A stretch of 8,898 nucleotides of DNA from an uncultured Methanobrevibacter sp. (GCF_900316895.1 NZ_ONER01000061.1:1-8898), one strand, 5' to 3'. Positions 1-6,104 are shown, numbered from the stretch's first letter. Made by a program: numbers and translations. Notes: generated from the sequence alone by a model not told the origin.

Positions 1-1
1 T

Positions 2-672
2 TCAATATTTGCAGTTCTACTTTCGTTGATGTTTTTTCACAATCCTCTAACAATTGCTTTAACATTAATCGGTGCAAATATTCCGGATTTTGACCATGAT
101 TTCAAACGCGAAAATGTTTATAGGATGATTATTTTGGGATTGATAGTGTTCATTTCACTTTATATCCTTAAATTACCTTATTATATCGGTTTGATTATTG
201 TTTTTTTAGGCGCAACGTTTTATTTTTCCGAACATCGGAGTTTTACGCATTCCATTTTCGGTGCTTTGACATTAGCATCGGCGGTCAGTCTGATATTGAT
301 TTGGGCGTTTCAGCTAACTACATTCTTAACTGTTTTGGAAAATCATTATATGGTAATGGCAATTCTAATTGCTCTTTTAAGCTTTCTGTTTTTAAACAAG
401 AAAGTTCTGATGGTTTTTCTACCGTCTTTATAGTGCCTGCAGCGGAAATCAACTATATTGAAATTGTTTTGGCATTGTTTTTAGGCTTGTTTTCACATAT
501 CATATTGGATGCATTTACTCCTGCAGGAATTAAGATATTCGCTCCATTGTCATCTAAAAAAGTTCACAGGAATTTTGGGCTTAGCATGATATTGTTATTG
601 GCGGTTCTCTCCCTATTATATCATATTCCAATGCTCTTCGAATTGTATGGGCATTATATTTTGGCCACCTAG
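2..672 (+). pseudogene. YdjM/DUF457-family membrane-bound metal-dependent hydrolase, 5'-truncated by window edge and frameshifted
   Basis: The reading frame is open from base 2 with no stop upstream, so the true start lies left of the window; the TTG/ATG at 26-31 is probably internal. The first frame encodes an aspartate-rich motif (IPDFDHD, about 83-103), hydrophobic segments and HRSFTHS (about 233-253), then stops at 431-433. The remainder continues in the frame one base back, with GLFSHIILDAFTPAG (about 487-531), and ends with TAG at 670-672. HR-x-x-THS and SH-x-x-LD are hallmark motifs of the YdjM/DUF457 family, multi-pass membrane proteins predicted to bind metal; their substrate is unknown. 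Adding one T to the T run at 414-418 would fuse both halves seamlessly (...MVFSTVFIVPAAE...). The break is therefore either a real one-base deletion or a sequencing error. Family assignment is fairly sure; whether the gene is dead in the organism cannot be told from this sequence. Confidence 0.75.
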
Positions 673-1634
673 AAATTGCCGCAGACAAAGAACAGTCCTG
701 AGTTTTTAATCCACAGACAGAATCTGGAAACGATATATAGTATTGGAAGCTCTATCAGCGGTCCGATTACCAGTGCCATCGCTATCAGTTCATGACCCGG
801 AAATGAATTTATCGCTATTGCAAGTGCCAGTGGTGAATTTCTGGCCAAAGTTGTCATGGTCAGGCTTGCATACTCAGGATATGTAAAATTAATTTTTTCA
901 GATAATAATAAATCAATTATTGCATTCGCTGTGAAAAATATGATTAGAGGAATGAATATTTTCACATTTGATTCCAGATTGCTGTATAGTAGTTCTCCCT
1001 GGCTTGCGAATATGCAGAACACGGCCAATAACAGAAACCAGATCTGCAGGCTACTGAATGACTTTATCACTTTGTCTTTTAAATCATTTTTTAAGATGAA
1101 TTTGACGATTTGTGATGCGATGAATGGTATTACGATAACGATTATCAGTGAATATGCAAGCTGATTGTAATCTAGGTTTATTCCATTTGAAAAGAATATT
1201 ATAAGGTAAATCGGAAGCAGTACAATCTGTAGGATTAGATTAATCGGCAGGATGGATAGACTCAGTGTCAAGTCACCTTTTGCAAGCTTGGTAAACACCA
1301 GGTACCAGTCGGTACACGGGGTCAGTATCAGCATGAAAAATCCGACCAGTATGTCCACGTTTCCTTTCAGAAAAAGTGTCCCCAAAAAGTATCCGAATAA
1401 TGGGGTCCATAGAAAATTGATTATCAGGCTTGTCAGACTGAATTTAACATTCTTGAAGCTGTTCTTCAATTCGTTCAATGGTATTTCAAGGAATAATCCG
1501 AAAAGCATTAGACATAAAAACAGGGTTATCATATTGCCGGTGTTTTGGGCAATAATGCTGACATTGGAAAGCAGCAGTCCCAATATTATTGCAAAAAATA
1601 TTATAATGGGCTCAATTTTTTCGACTAAATCCAT
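669..1634 (-). CDS. ACR3/bile acid:sodium symporter (BASS) family permease, probable arsenite-type exporter
   Basis: This 321-residue protein is almost entirely hydrophobic, with about ten membrane segments, the usual size for the family. Residues 105-115 (TPCTDWYLVFT) carry a cysteine in the position of the conserved Cys of ACR3 transporters. Residues 264-274 (ARNSPLALAIA) match the second discontinuous-helix motif, and Glu295 lies in GPLIELP, another conserved ACR3 site. Members of this subgroup are usually annotated as arsenic resistance proteins that export arsenite across the cytoplasmic membrane. Substrate is inferred from the family only; another anion or organic acid is possible. The ATG at 1634 is preceded by AGTGAT, a fair archaeal ribosome binding site. 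The gene is divergent from ehbA, convergent with the DUF457 gene, and appears to be transcribed alone. No arsR or arsM gene lies beside it in this window. Confidence 0.82.
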   Translation of the reverse strand: MDLVEKIEPIIIFFAIILGLLLSNVSIIAQNTGNMITLFLCLMLFGLFLEIPLNELKNSFKNVKFSLTSLIINFLWTPLFGYFLGTLFLKGNVDILVGFFMLILTPCTDWYLVFTKLAKGDLTLSLSILPINLILQIVLLPIYLIIFFSNGINLDYNQLAYSLIIVIVIPFIASQIVKFILKNDLKDKVIKSFSSLQIWFLLLAVFCIFASQGELLYSNLESNVKIFIPLIIFFTANAIIDLLLSEKINFTYPEYASLTMTTLARNSPLALAIAINSFPGHELIAMALVIGPLIELPILYIVSRFCLWIKNSGLFFVCGNF

Positions 1635-1645
1635 TGTATCACTTT

Positions 1646-1661
1646 TTTAGGTATAACTAAA
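1646..1661. promoter_or_regulatory. Candidate operator: 16-bp imperfect palindrome at the permease transcription start
   Basis: TTTAGGTATAACTAAA is symmetrical at 14 of its 16 positions; only the sixth and eleventh break symmetry. It lies between the candidate TATA box and the permease start codon, over the predicted transcription start, where an archaeal repressor would block initiation. TTTAGG..CTAAA-like palindromes recall sites of DtxR/MntR-type metalloregulators, but the responsible protein is unknown and that comparison is only suggestive. Confidence 0.4.
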
Positions 1662-1674
1662 TCTGTATATTATC

Positions 1675-1682
1675 ATATATAA
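1675..1682 (-). promoter_or_regulatory. Candidate TATA box of the permease gene
   Basis: Read on the minus strand, this is TTATATAT in an A-rich context, the kind of site bound by archaeal TBP. Its position predicts transcription starting around 1650-1655 and a short leader of roughly 18 bases before the ATG at 1634. The region is so AT-rich that chance matches are easy, so support is moderate. Confidence 0.45.
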
Positions 1683-1839
1683 TATTTTCATGTATGTATC
1701 AAATCGTTTAATTTTTGGTTTAACTGTTGATTTGACAGTATTTAATTAATTTAAGTGGCATTTTCGTTCATGTATATTTTTTTAATATTTTTAACAATGT
1801 TAATCTATTTTTTGAATATTATTTTTAAAAAAGCATAAC

Positions 1840-1847
1840 TTTATAAT
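1840..1847 (+). promoter_or_regulatory. Candidate TATA box of the ehb operon
   Basis: TTTATAAT is preceded by a purine-rich stretch (about 1827-1833) that could serve as a BRE for TFB. A start about 22-27 bases downstream falls near 1867-1872, giving a leader of roughly 60 bases before ehbA. It is the best TATA match close to ehbA, but the background is AT-rich. Confidence 0.5.
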
Positions 1848-1868
1848 GAATAATCATGATAAATAATA

Positions 1869-1892
1869 ATATTACTAATTAGTCAGTAATAT
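1869..1892. promoter_or_regulatory. Candidate operator: 8-bp inverted repeat with nested 10-bp palindrome at the ehb transcription start
   Basis: ATATTACT (1869-1876) and AGTAATAT (1885-1892) are perfect inverted repeats separated by eight bases. Overlapping the left arm and spacer is a perfect palindrome, ACTAATTAGT (1874-1883). The element begins at the predicted start of transcription of ehb and lies upstream of the ribosome binding site. In archaea this is a typical repressor position. The identity of the regulator is not visible. Confidence 0.45.
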
Positions 1893-1916
1893 GGCTATTA
1901 TTAATATTAATGAAAT

Positions 1917-1920
1917 GGAG
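1917..1920 (+). promoter_or_regulatory. Ribosome binding site of ehbA
   Basis: GGAG lies eight bases before the ATG at 1929, in an otherwise AT-only leader. It supports that start for the first gene of the operon. Confidence 0.6.
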
Positions 1921-1928
1921 CTTGTTTA

Positions 1929-2243
1929 ATGTTTTTGACTAGAATTGGCTATGGAATTATATATTTCTTAGTCCTTATTTACGAAATCATAAAAGCAACA
2001 ATTGATGTTGCTTTTAATGGAGTTATGAGGAGAAATATTGATCCTATTGTCGTTGATATTGAAACAGTTTTGGAGAGACCTGTTTCACAGACAATTTTAG
2101 CAAACAGTATTTCTTTAACTCCGGGTACCTTGTCTGTTGATTTGGACAGCGAGAATAACATTATCAAAGTAGCTGCTATTTCTCCAAGAAAAAAAGAGGA
2201 TATTATTCCTTTTGAACCTTATATAAAGAAAATGTTGGAATAA
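1929..2243 (+). CDS. ehbA: Energy-converting hydrogenase B subunit A (MnhE-like)
   Basis: EhbA is a 104-residue membrane subunit of the Ehb complex, related to the E subunit of Mrp/Mnh multisubunit cation/proton antiporters. Residues 8-25 form a hydrophobic membrane segment. Residues 58-73 (ANSISLTPGTLSVDLD) match the signature of the MnhE family almost exactly, followed by a short cytoplasmic-looking C-terminal domain. It is the first gene of the ehb cluster, with its own promoter region and a GGAG ribosome binding site upstream. The protein is shorter than stand-alone MnhE proteins of about 160 residues because it lacks extra N-terminal membrane helices, as expected for the Ehb version. Its exact role in ion translocation is not known. 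Family and operon position agree well. Confidence 0.9.
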   Translation: MFLTRIGYGIIYFLVLIYEIIKATIDVAFNGVMRRNIDPIVVDIETVLERPVSQTILANSISLTPGTLSVDLDSENNIIKVAAISPRKKEDIIPFEPYIKKMLE

Positions 2244-2273
2244 TTCATTTTCAAAAAAGACGAGTGAGATAGT

Positions 2274-2540
2274 ATGGATATATTGTTTATTTCAAAATTT
2301 ATTTTGGTTATTGCAATAATTATAATGCTGCTAGCCACCATAAGGGCAAGTGCATATAAATCCACATCCATGGGACTTTTAGGAAGTTCCGTTGTTATTA
2401 ATGCACTCGCATTAGTGTTACTTGTAGGTGGGGAGTTATATAATCTTGCATTCTATAGAGATATATCTTTAGCTTTAATATTCTTTGGTTTTGTAGGAAC
2501 TATTGCTTTCGCTGTAACCGTAGGAGGGGAAGATAAATGA
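2274..2540 (+). CDS. ehbB: Energy-converting hydrogenase B subunit B (MnhF-like)
   Basis: EhbB is an 88-residue protein with three predicted membrane helices (about 5-23, 34-53 and 65-84). It resembles MnhF/MrpF: an arginine after the first helix (Arg24), a polar loop, a helix with a buried Asn (Asn43), and an Asp (Asp63) before a last helix with FFGFVGTIAF. In the antiporter family these proteins form part of the small-subunit membrane module that handles ions. The ATG at 2274 follows a weak GAGTGA site. The 30-base gap after ehbA is the largest inside the operon. Its stop overlaps the ehbC start as ATGA, implying translational coupling. Assignment rests on family resemblance plus its place in the operon. 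Confidence 0.87.
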   Translation: MDILFISKFILVIAIIIMLLATIRASAYKSTSMGLLGSSVVINALALVLLVGGELYNLAFYRDISLALIFFGFVGTIAFAVTVGGEDK

Positions 2541-2959
2541 TAGAATATATTCAATCAGCCCTTCTCATCATTGCAGCATTTTTGATTATTATCTCAGCAA
2601 TAGGTCTTATTAGCTTAAGCAAAGATACTAAAAATGCAGTATATGGAAGAATCCACATTGTGGGTTTGTTTGATGTTGCATGTATTATTGCTATGATTGG
2701 CCTTGGCCAATATCTCTTGGCTGGTGTCTACTTTATTTTAGCACCGTTTTCAGCACATGCAATAGCTAATGCTTATTGGAAAAAAGAAGATAGAGAAAAT
2801 AATGCTGATTTAATGACAGTTGAAGAAGAGGTAGATGAAAATCATCCATTTTTACATCCTAAAGAAAAGATGCAGGCTTTGGAAAGTGAAAATTCTGAAA
2901 AGCTTAAGGCGGATGACAGATTTTCAGTTACTACCATAGAGATTGATGAGGGTGAGTAG
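2537..2959 (+). CDS. ehbC: Energy-converting hydrogenase B subunit C (MnhG-like)
   Basis: EhbC is a 140-residue protein whose first 80 residues match the MnhG/MrpG family: three membrane helices, the GRIH element (residues 37-40, RLH in most relatives) and the terminal AHAIANAYW motif (73-81). The remaining 60 residues form a hydrophilic, acidic tail rich in Glu and Asp, predicted to face the cytoplasm; free-standing MnhG proteins usually have shorter tails. It is part of the Mrp-like membrane module of the hydrogenase and is translationally coupled to ehbB by an ATGA overlap. Only two bases separate its stop from ehbD. The core family call is solid; the tail has no recognisable domain. Confidence 0.87.
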   Translation: MIEYIQSALLIIAAFLIIISAIGLISLSKDTKNAVYGRIHIVGLFDVACIIAMIGLGQYLLAGVYFILAPFSAHAIANAYWKKEDRENNADLMTVEEEVDENHPFLHPKEKMQALESENSEKLKADDRFSVTTIEIDEGE

Positions 2960-2961
2960 TC

Positions 2962-3195
2962 ATGATAGAAATAATATTGTGTATTGTAATAGTATTAAGC
3001 GCAATTCTTGCTCTTATTCAAAAGGATTTATTTAAAGCAGCAATTTTAACCGGTATTTCCGGCGCATCAGTTGCAGTATTGTTTCAGGTATTGCTTGCAC
3101 CGGATGTTGCCTTGACACAGGCAATTGTTGAAGGGGCAATCATACCGATATTCATTGCACTGGCTGTTAAGAAGACTCAAAGGAGTGATGGCTGA
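2962..3195 (+). CDS. ehbD: Energy-converting hydrogenase B subunit D (MbhD/DUF4040-like)
   Basis: EhbD is a 77-residue protein of two to three membrane helices. Residues 20-59 contain a KDLFKAAI segment followed by APDVALTQAIVEGA. This is the hallmark of the MbhD domain, equivalent to part of the C-terminal region of MrpA. Most relatives have Glu where this protein has Gln53. In the membrane-bound hydrogenase and Mrp complexes this domain helps link the antiporter-like subunits to the ion path. A GGTGA-type ribosome binding site lies at the end of ehbC. The stop codon TGA overlaps the start of ehbE by one base (TGATG), within a short tandem repeat. Confidence 0.88.
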   Translation: MIEIILCIVIVLSAILALIQKDLFKAAILTGISGASVAVLFQVLLAPDVALTQAIVEGAIIPIFIALAVKKTQRSDG

Positions 3196-3204
3196 TGGCT
3201 GATG
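3186..3204 (+). repeat. 7-bp tandem repeat at the ehbD/ehbE stop-start junction
   Basis: The unit TGATGGC occurs twice and is followed by TGATG, so three ATG triplets (3188, 3195, 3202) occur in three different frames. Only the middle one opens the ehbE frame, and the TGA at 3193-3195 ends ehbD. A GGAG ribosome binding site at 3182-3185 precedes it. The repeat spans the last residues of ehbD and the first of ehbE. Confidence 0.7.
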
Positions 3205-3581
3205 TACAACTTGTGATATTGTTGACCTCTGTTGCTTTAGTCGTAATAGGGCTTTATTCAGCAATTTTCATTGACAATATCATCAAAAAGATTATTGGTA
3301 TCAGTTTCATTGAAGAGGGAGTAAACCTTTTCATTGTTGCTATCGGTTATAAGGCAGGCGGTGTCGTGCCGATCTTAATGCCTGGAATGGATACCTCATG
3401 GTTCGCTACAAACGCAGCATATCCTTTGCCATTCGGTTTGGTGCTTACCAGTATTGTAATCGGCGCAAGTACTCTGGCAGTAATGCTTGCTTTAGTAATG
3501 GTTTTATACAGAAGATACGGCACATTATCTACAAAAGTAATGTTGGCTGACACATCAAAACGGGAGGAATACGATGAATGA
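3195..3581 (+). CDS. ehbE: Energy-converting hydrogenase B subunit E (MnhC/NuoK-like)
   Basis: EhbE is a 128-residue protein of the NuoK/MrpC family. It has three membrane helices, an IIGISFIEEGVNLFIVA segment (33-49) with the family's conserved Gly and carboxylate/VNL positions, and PLPFGLVLTSIVIG (77-90). The latter corresponds to the DPLPQALVLTAIVIG signature of MnhC, with two substitutions. The C-terminal 25 residues are hydrophilic. In complex I and Mrp, this subunit contributes carboxylates to the central ion pathway beside the large antiporter-like subunits; the same role is inferred here. Start ATG 3195 fits the GGAG site at 3182-3185 and overlaps the ehbD stop. Its 3' end overlaps ehbF by eight bases. 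Confidence 0.9.
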   Translation: MADVQLVILLTSVALVVIGLYSAIFIDNIIKKIIGISFIEEGVNLFIVAIGYKAGGVVPILMPGMDTSWFATNAAYPLPFGLVLTSIVIGASTLAVMLALVMVLYRRYGTLSTKVMLADTSKREEYDE

Positions 3582-5028
3582 ATTAATTCCACTTATGGTT
3601 ATTGTTCCTTTAATGGCAGCATTATTGATCAGTGCCTTTTCAAAATTCAACACTGTAACTAAGATTTTTGCATTTGTTGTGGCAATATGTCTGCCGTTAA
3701 TTCCGCTTCTGTCCAATTATGGTCTTCACTACTTCGGTGGTTATGAGCCTATTCTAGATGGTGCGGCAAATATGATGTATCATCCGGCAATCACATATTC
3801 ATTCACATTCCTGCAGCAAATATTCATAGGAGCCATTGGACTTTTAACATTCCTGGTAATCTTCATTTACCTGACAAAATACAGAAAAGTCTCAGGACCA
3901 TACCTGTTCCTACTGTTCTTAGGTACTGCAGCAGTGACCGCAATGATTTTGACTGACGACATATTCCACATGTTTGTGTTCTTTGAGATATTGGCACTTG
4001 CACAGGTGGGAATTGTAGCTGCATCTTCAATTGACTACAGTTATGAAATGGCCTTGAAGTACATGGTTTTAGGATCTATCGGTTCTCCAATGATGCTTTT
4101 AGGAATTGGATTCCTGTTGGCATTGACCGGTAGTGTAAATGTTACAGATATTGCAGCGGCTGTTCACAACGGTTTGGTTGACGCAACTTCTCCAGTATTT
4201 TTATTATCACTCGCATTAATATTCTTTGGTTGGTTATACGCATCCGGTTTACCACCATTCCATACAATAAAATCTGGAATCTATTCAAAAGCCGAACCTC
4301 ATGGCGCAGCTTTATTGCAGTCATTTACAGTCATTTCAATGATTTCAATCGTATTAATAATGTTTAGAATTTACGCTTCACTTCCAATCTTTGAAGTTCT
4401 CATAGTCTTCTTCTCTATCTTAGCTATGATATTGGGCGTCTCTCTCGCACTTACCCAAACAGACTTCAGAAGAATGATTGGATTTTTAGCGGTAGGTGAA
4501 TTAGGTTTCATCGGGTTAGGTATTGGGCTTGGAACAAACTTTTCAATTACAGCAGGACTTTTCCAAGCATTGAATGAAATCGTAATCACTGCATTATTAT
4601 TCATAGGATTTGGCGCAATCGTAAATGCAACAAATGAAGTGGATACAAGAAAATTAGGCGGACTTCTCGCATACCATCCTAAAGTGGCCATTATGCTTCT
4701 GATTGGTGGTCTTGCAATGGCAGGTGTTCCTCCATTAAGCGGTTTCCAATCCAAATTGATGCTTGTTCAGGCGTCATTAAGTTGCGGATTCCCGGAAATA
4801 TCCATTTTGGCGATTATGGTAAGTATTGCCACATTTGTAGTATTTGTAAAAACATATTACACAATGTTTTTAAAACCGAAACCAAATGACTTAGAACTGG
4901 AAGGAAAAGAAGTTCCAAGAGCTATGATTTTCGCAATGGGAGTGTTATTAATCATTGTTATACTGTTAGGTATCTTCCCAGATGTCGTTACAAACGGAAT
5001 TTCTAACTTTGTAGGAGGGATATTATGA
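3574..5028 (+). CDS. ehbF: Energy-converting hydrogenase B subunit F (NuoN/MrpD-type antiporter-like subunit)
   Basis: EhbF is the large ion-translocating membrane subunit, 484 residues with about 13-14 helices, the size of NuoN, NuoM or MrpD. Visible landmarks of the proton-antiporter domain are Glu138 in MFVFFEILALAQVG (TM5 glutamate), Lys162 in ALKYMVLGS, the GLPPFH loop (225-230), and Lys394 in PPLSGFQSKLML (TM12 lysine). By contrast, the residues just before GLPPFH (FGWLYAS) lack the lysine usual in TM7, and the segment after 250 lacks the TM8 lysine; Lys233 and Lys239 lie nearby instead. It should couple ion influx to ferredoxin reduction by the hydrogenase module. A strong GGGAGG site at 3562-3567 supports the ATG at 3574, inside the end of ehbE. 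Its stop overlaps ehbG as ATGA. Confidence 0.93.
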   Translation: MNELIPLMVIVPLMAALLISAFSKFNTVTKIFAFVVAICLPLIPLLSNYGLHYFGGYEPILDGAANMMYHPAITYSFTFLQQIFIGAIGLLTFLVIFIYLTKYRKVSGPYLFLLFLGTAAVTAMILTDDIFHMFVFFEILALAQVGIVAASSIDYSYEMALKYMVLGSIGSPMMLLGIGFLLALTGSVNVTDIAAAVHNGLVDATSPVFLLSLALIFFGWLYASGLPPFHTIKSGIYSKAEPHGAALLQSFTVISMISIVLIMFRIYASLPIFEVLIVFFSILAMILGVSLALTQTDFRRMIGFLAVGELGFIGLGIGLGTNFSITAGLFQALNEIVITALLFIGFGAIVNATNEVDTRKLGGLLAYHPKVAIMLLIGGLAMAGVPPLSGFQSKLMLVQASLSCGFPEISILAIMVSIATFVVFVKTYYTMFLKPKPNDLELEGKEVPRAMIFAMGVLLIIVILLGIFPDVVTNGISNFVGGIL

Positions 5029-5360
5029 AACTGTATGATCAGATATTCAATGTTGTAAAGCAATTCAGAAAATTGTTTTCACCTGGACCTGTTACCAATG
5101 CGGACGTTTCAGGAAGCCTTACAGCAGAAATATTTTTAATCGTATCATTGGTTCTGTCTGCAATATTGCTCAGGCATGTAAATGTCTTGCTTGCAGGAAT
5201 CTTTACCTTGGCACTGGCCATAGTGCTGATTTATAGTATTCCGCTTATTCCAAAGTTCAAGATAGAACAGGAAGATTCACTTGAAAAAATGCTGTTCTAT
5301 GCAATTGTAACACTTGCGCTTATAGCCGTATTCATGTACTGGGGTGGTAATCTTGTCTAA
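5025..5360 (+). CDS. ehbG: Energy-converting hydrogenase B subunit G, Ehb-specific membrane protein
   Basis: EhbG is a 111-residue protein with a basic, hydrophilic N-terminus (about 1-30, with SPGPVTNADVSG) followed by three hydrophobic helices (about 34-49, 53-71 and 89-106). I recognise no Mrp or complex I family in it; the name comes from its place between ehbF and ehbH and from general resemblance to EhbG of other methanogens. It probably packs beside the antiporter-like subunit in the membrane; no catalytic role can be read from the sequence. A GGAGGG site and ATGA overlap tie its translation to ehbF. Its end overlaps the start of ehbH. Confidence 0.82.
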   Translation: MKLYDQIFNVVKQFRKLFSPGPVTNADVSGSLTAEIFLIVSLVLSAILLRHVNVLLAGIFTLALAIVLIYSIPLIPKFKIEQEDSLEKMLFYAIVTLALIAVFMYWGGNLV

Positions 5361-5631
5361 TACTACAATACGCAATTTGCTTGCAGCAATCTTAACAGCA
5401 ATCTTTTCAGTTACATTATTCGACGCGATATATCATATAAGTGATATGATTTATCCTGGTGTAAGCTTAATCTATAATACTTTAGGAACTAAAATTGCTC
5501 CGAATATGGTAACAGTTGTTATCTTTGATTTCAGAGCATACGATACTTTAGGAGAATCAATTATATTGTTGACTGCTGGATTAGTAGTTTTACTAATATT
5601 TGGCAGAGGATTACTGGGGGATAAAAGATGA
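5353..5631 (+). CDS. ehbH: Energy-converting hydrogenase B subunit H (MbhE-like), probable TTG start
   Basis: EhbH is about 92 residues with two membrane helices. It carries NMVTVVIFDFRAYDTLGES, the signature of MbhE proteins and of the equivalent C-terminal MrpA segment, where the DFR..DT.GE residues lie next to the ion path. Start choice: the frame can open at GTG 5344 or TTG 5353. GGGGTGGT (5341-5348) would be a good ribosome binding site for the TTG, whereas nothing similar precedes the GTG, so I prefer TTG; the difference is only three residues. Either start lies inside the end of ehbG, so the two are translationally coupled. The stop overlaps the ehbI start (ATGA). Confidence 0.86.
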   Translation: MSNTTIRNLLAAILTAIFSVTLFDAIYHISDMIYPGVSLIYNTLGTKIAPNMVTVVIFDFRAYDTLGESIILLTAGLVVLLIFGRGLLGDKR

Positions 5632-6104
5632 GTCAGGGTAGTATAATCTTAAAACTTATATCTTTACCGATTTCAATCATATTAATCTGTTTAGGTATAA
5701 TGACCATTCTTGGGGGTCACATCACTCCTGGTGGAGGTTTCCAAGGTGGTGCAATGATAGCAAGCGGAATTATATTATCTGTTCTTGTCTATGGATTAGG
5801 TAATTCCCCATTTGAATTGTCACATGCATATATTGAAGTTTTAGAATCTGTTGGTGCGTTAGGTTTCGTAATATTCGGATTGGTGGGATTGTTTGTTGGA
5901 GGTTTCTATCTCTACAATGTGGGAACTGATCTCCTTAATGTCGTTCCTCAAGCTATCCAGTCTGTATTGCATTATCCTGATGTTACAAATGCAGGTATCA
6001 TTCCATACCTGAACATATTTGTAGGTTTGAAGGTATTTGCAGGATTATCCGCAATCGCAATCGCATTTGCAGGTTTTAAGAAATATGTCGAGGAGGGTGA
6101 ATGA
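5628..6104 (+). CDS. ehbI: Energy-converting hydrogenase B subunit I (MnhB-like)
   Basis: EhbI is a 158-residue membrane protein with four helices that matches the MnhB/MrpB family. Residues 29-46 (GGHITPGGGFQGGAMIAS) are the diagnostic loop. A second conserved stretch, NIFVGLKVFAGL (129-140), opens the last helix, and the protein ends in a short charged tail. MrpB-type subunits belong to the membrane module shared by Mrp antiporters and membrane-bound hydrogenases. An ATGA overlap with ehbH and a GGGGG ribosome binding site at 5616-5620 fix the start. The next gene starts at or just before its stop codon. Confidence 0.9.
   Translation: MSQGSIILKLISLPISIILICLGIMTILGGHITPGGGFQGGAMIASGIILSVLVYGLGNSPFELSHAYIEVLESVGALGFVIFGLVGLFVGGFYLYNVGTDLLNVVPQAIQSVLHYPDVTNAGIIPYLNIFVGLKVFAGLSAIAIAFAGFKKYVEEGE

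Larger units (their letters stand above)
1635..1928. other. Divergent intergenic region between the permease gene and the ehb operon
   Basis: These 294 bases have no plausible coding frame and are much richer in A and T than the flanking genes. They contain the outward-facing promoter of the permease at the left end and the ehb promoter at the right end, annotated separately. The middle (about 1700-1825) holds only AT runs, a weak ACTGT/ACAGT inverted pair (1723-1739) and a 9-base direct repeat TTCATGTAT (1687-1695 and 1767-1775), to which I assign no function. No tRNA, small RNA or riboswitch fold was recognisable by eye. Confidence 0.7.

Noticed and set aside
414..433. Programmed -1 ribosomal frameshifting in the DUF457 gene
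   Set aside because: The zero-frame codons GTT TTT CTA do not form a canonical X-XXY-YYZ slippery heptamer, and no obvious downstream pseudoknot was seen. A one-base indel in the T-run is simpler.
856..1650. Plus-strand open frames opposite the permease gene
   Set aside because: They are antisense to a protein with clear family motifs, have no ribosome binding site and encode no recognisable protein.
1723..1739. Inverted pair ACTGT / ACAGT with a seven-base spacer
   Set aside because: Five-base arms are expected by chance and the pair is not positioned at either promoter.
1687..1775. Direct repeat TTCATGTAT in two copies 80 bases apart
   Set aside because: Nine bases in a very AT-rich region is weak, and nothing links the copies to a promoter or recombination site.
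4371..4754. Minus-strand open frame of 127 codons inside ehbF
   Set aside because: It is a shadow of ehbF, with no family signature, initiation signal or promoter.
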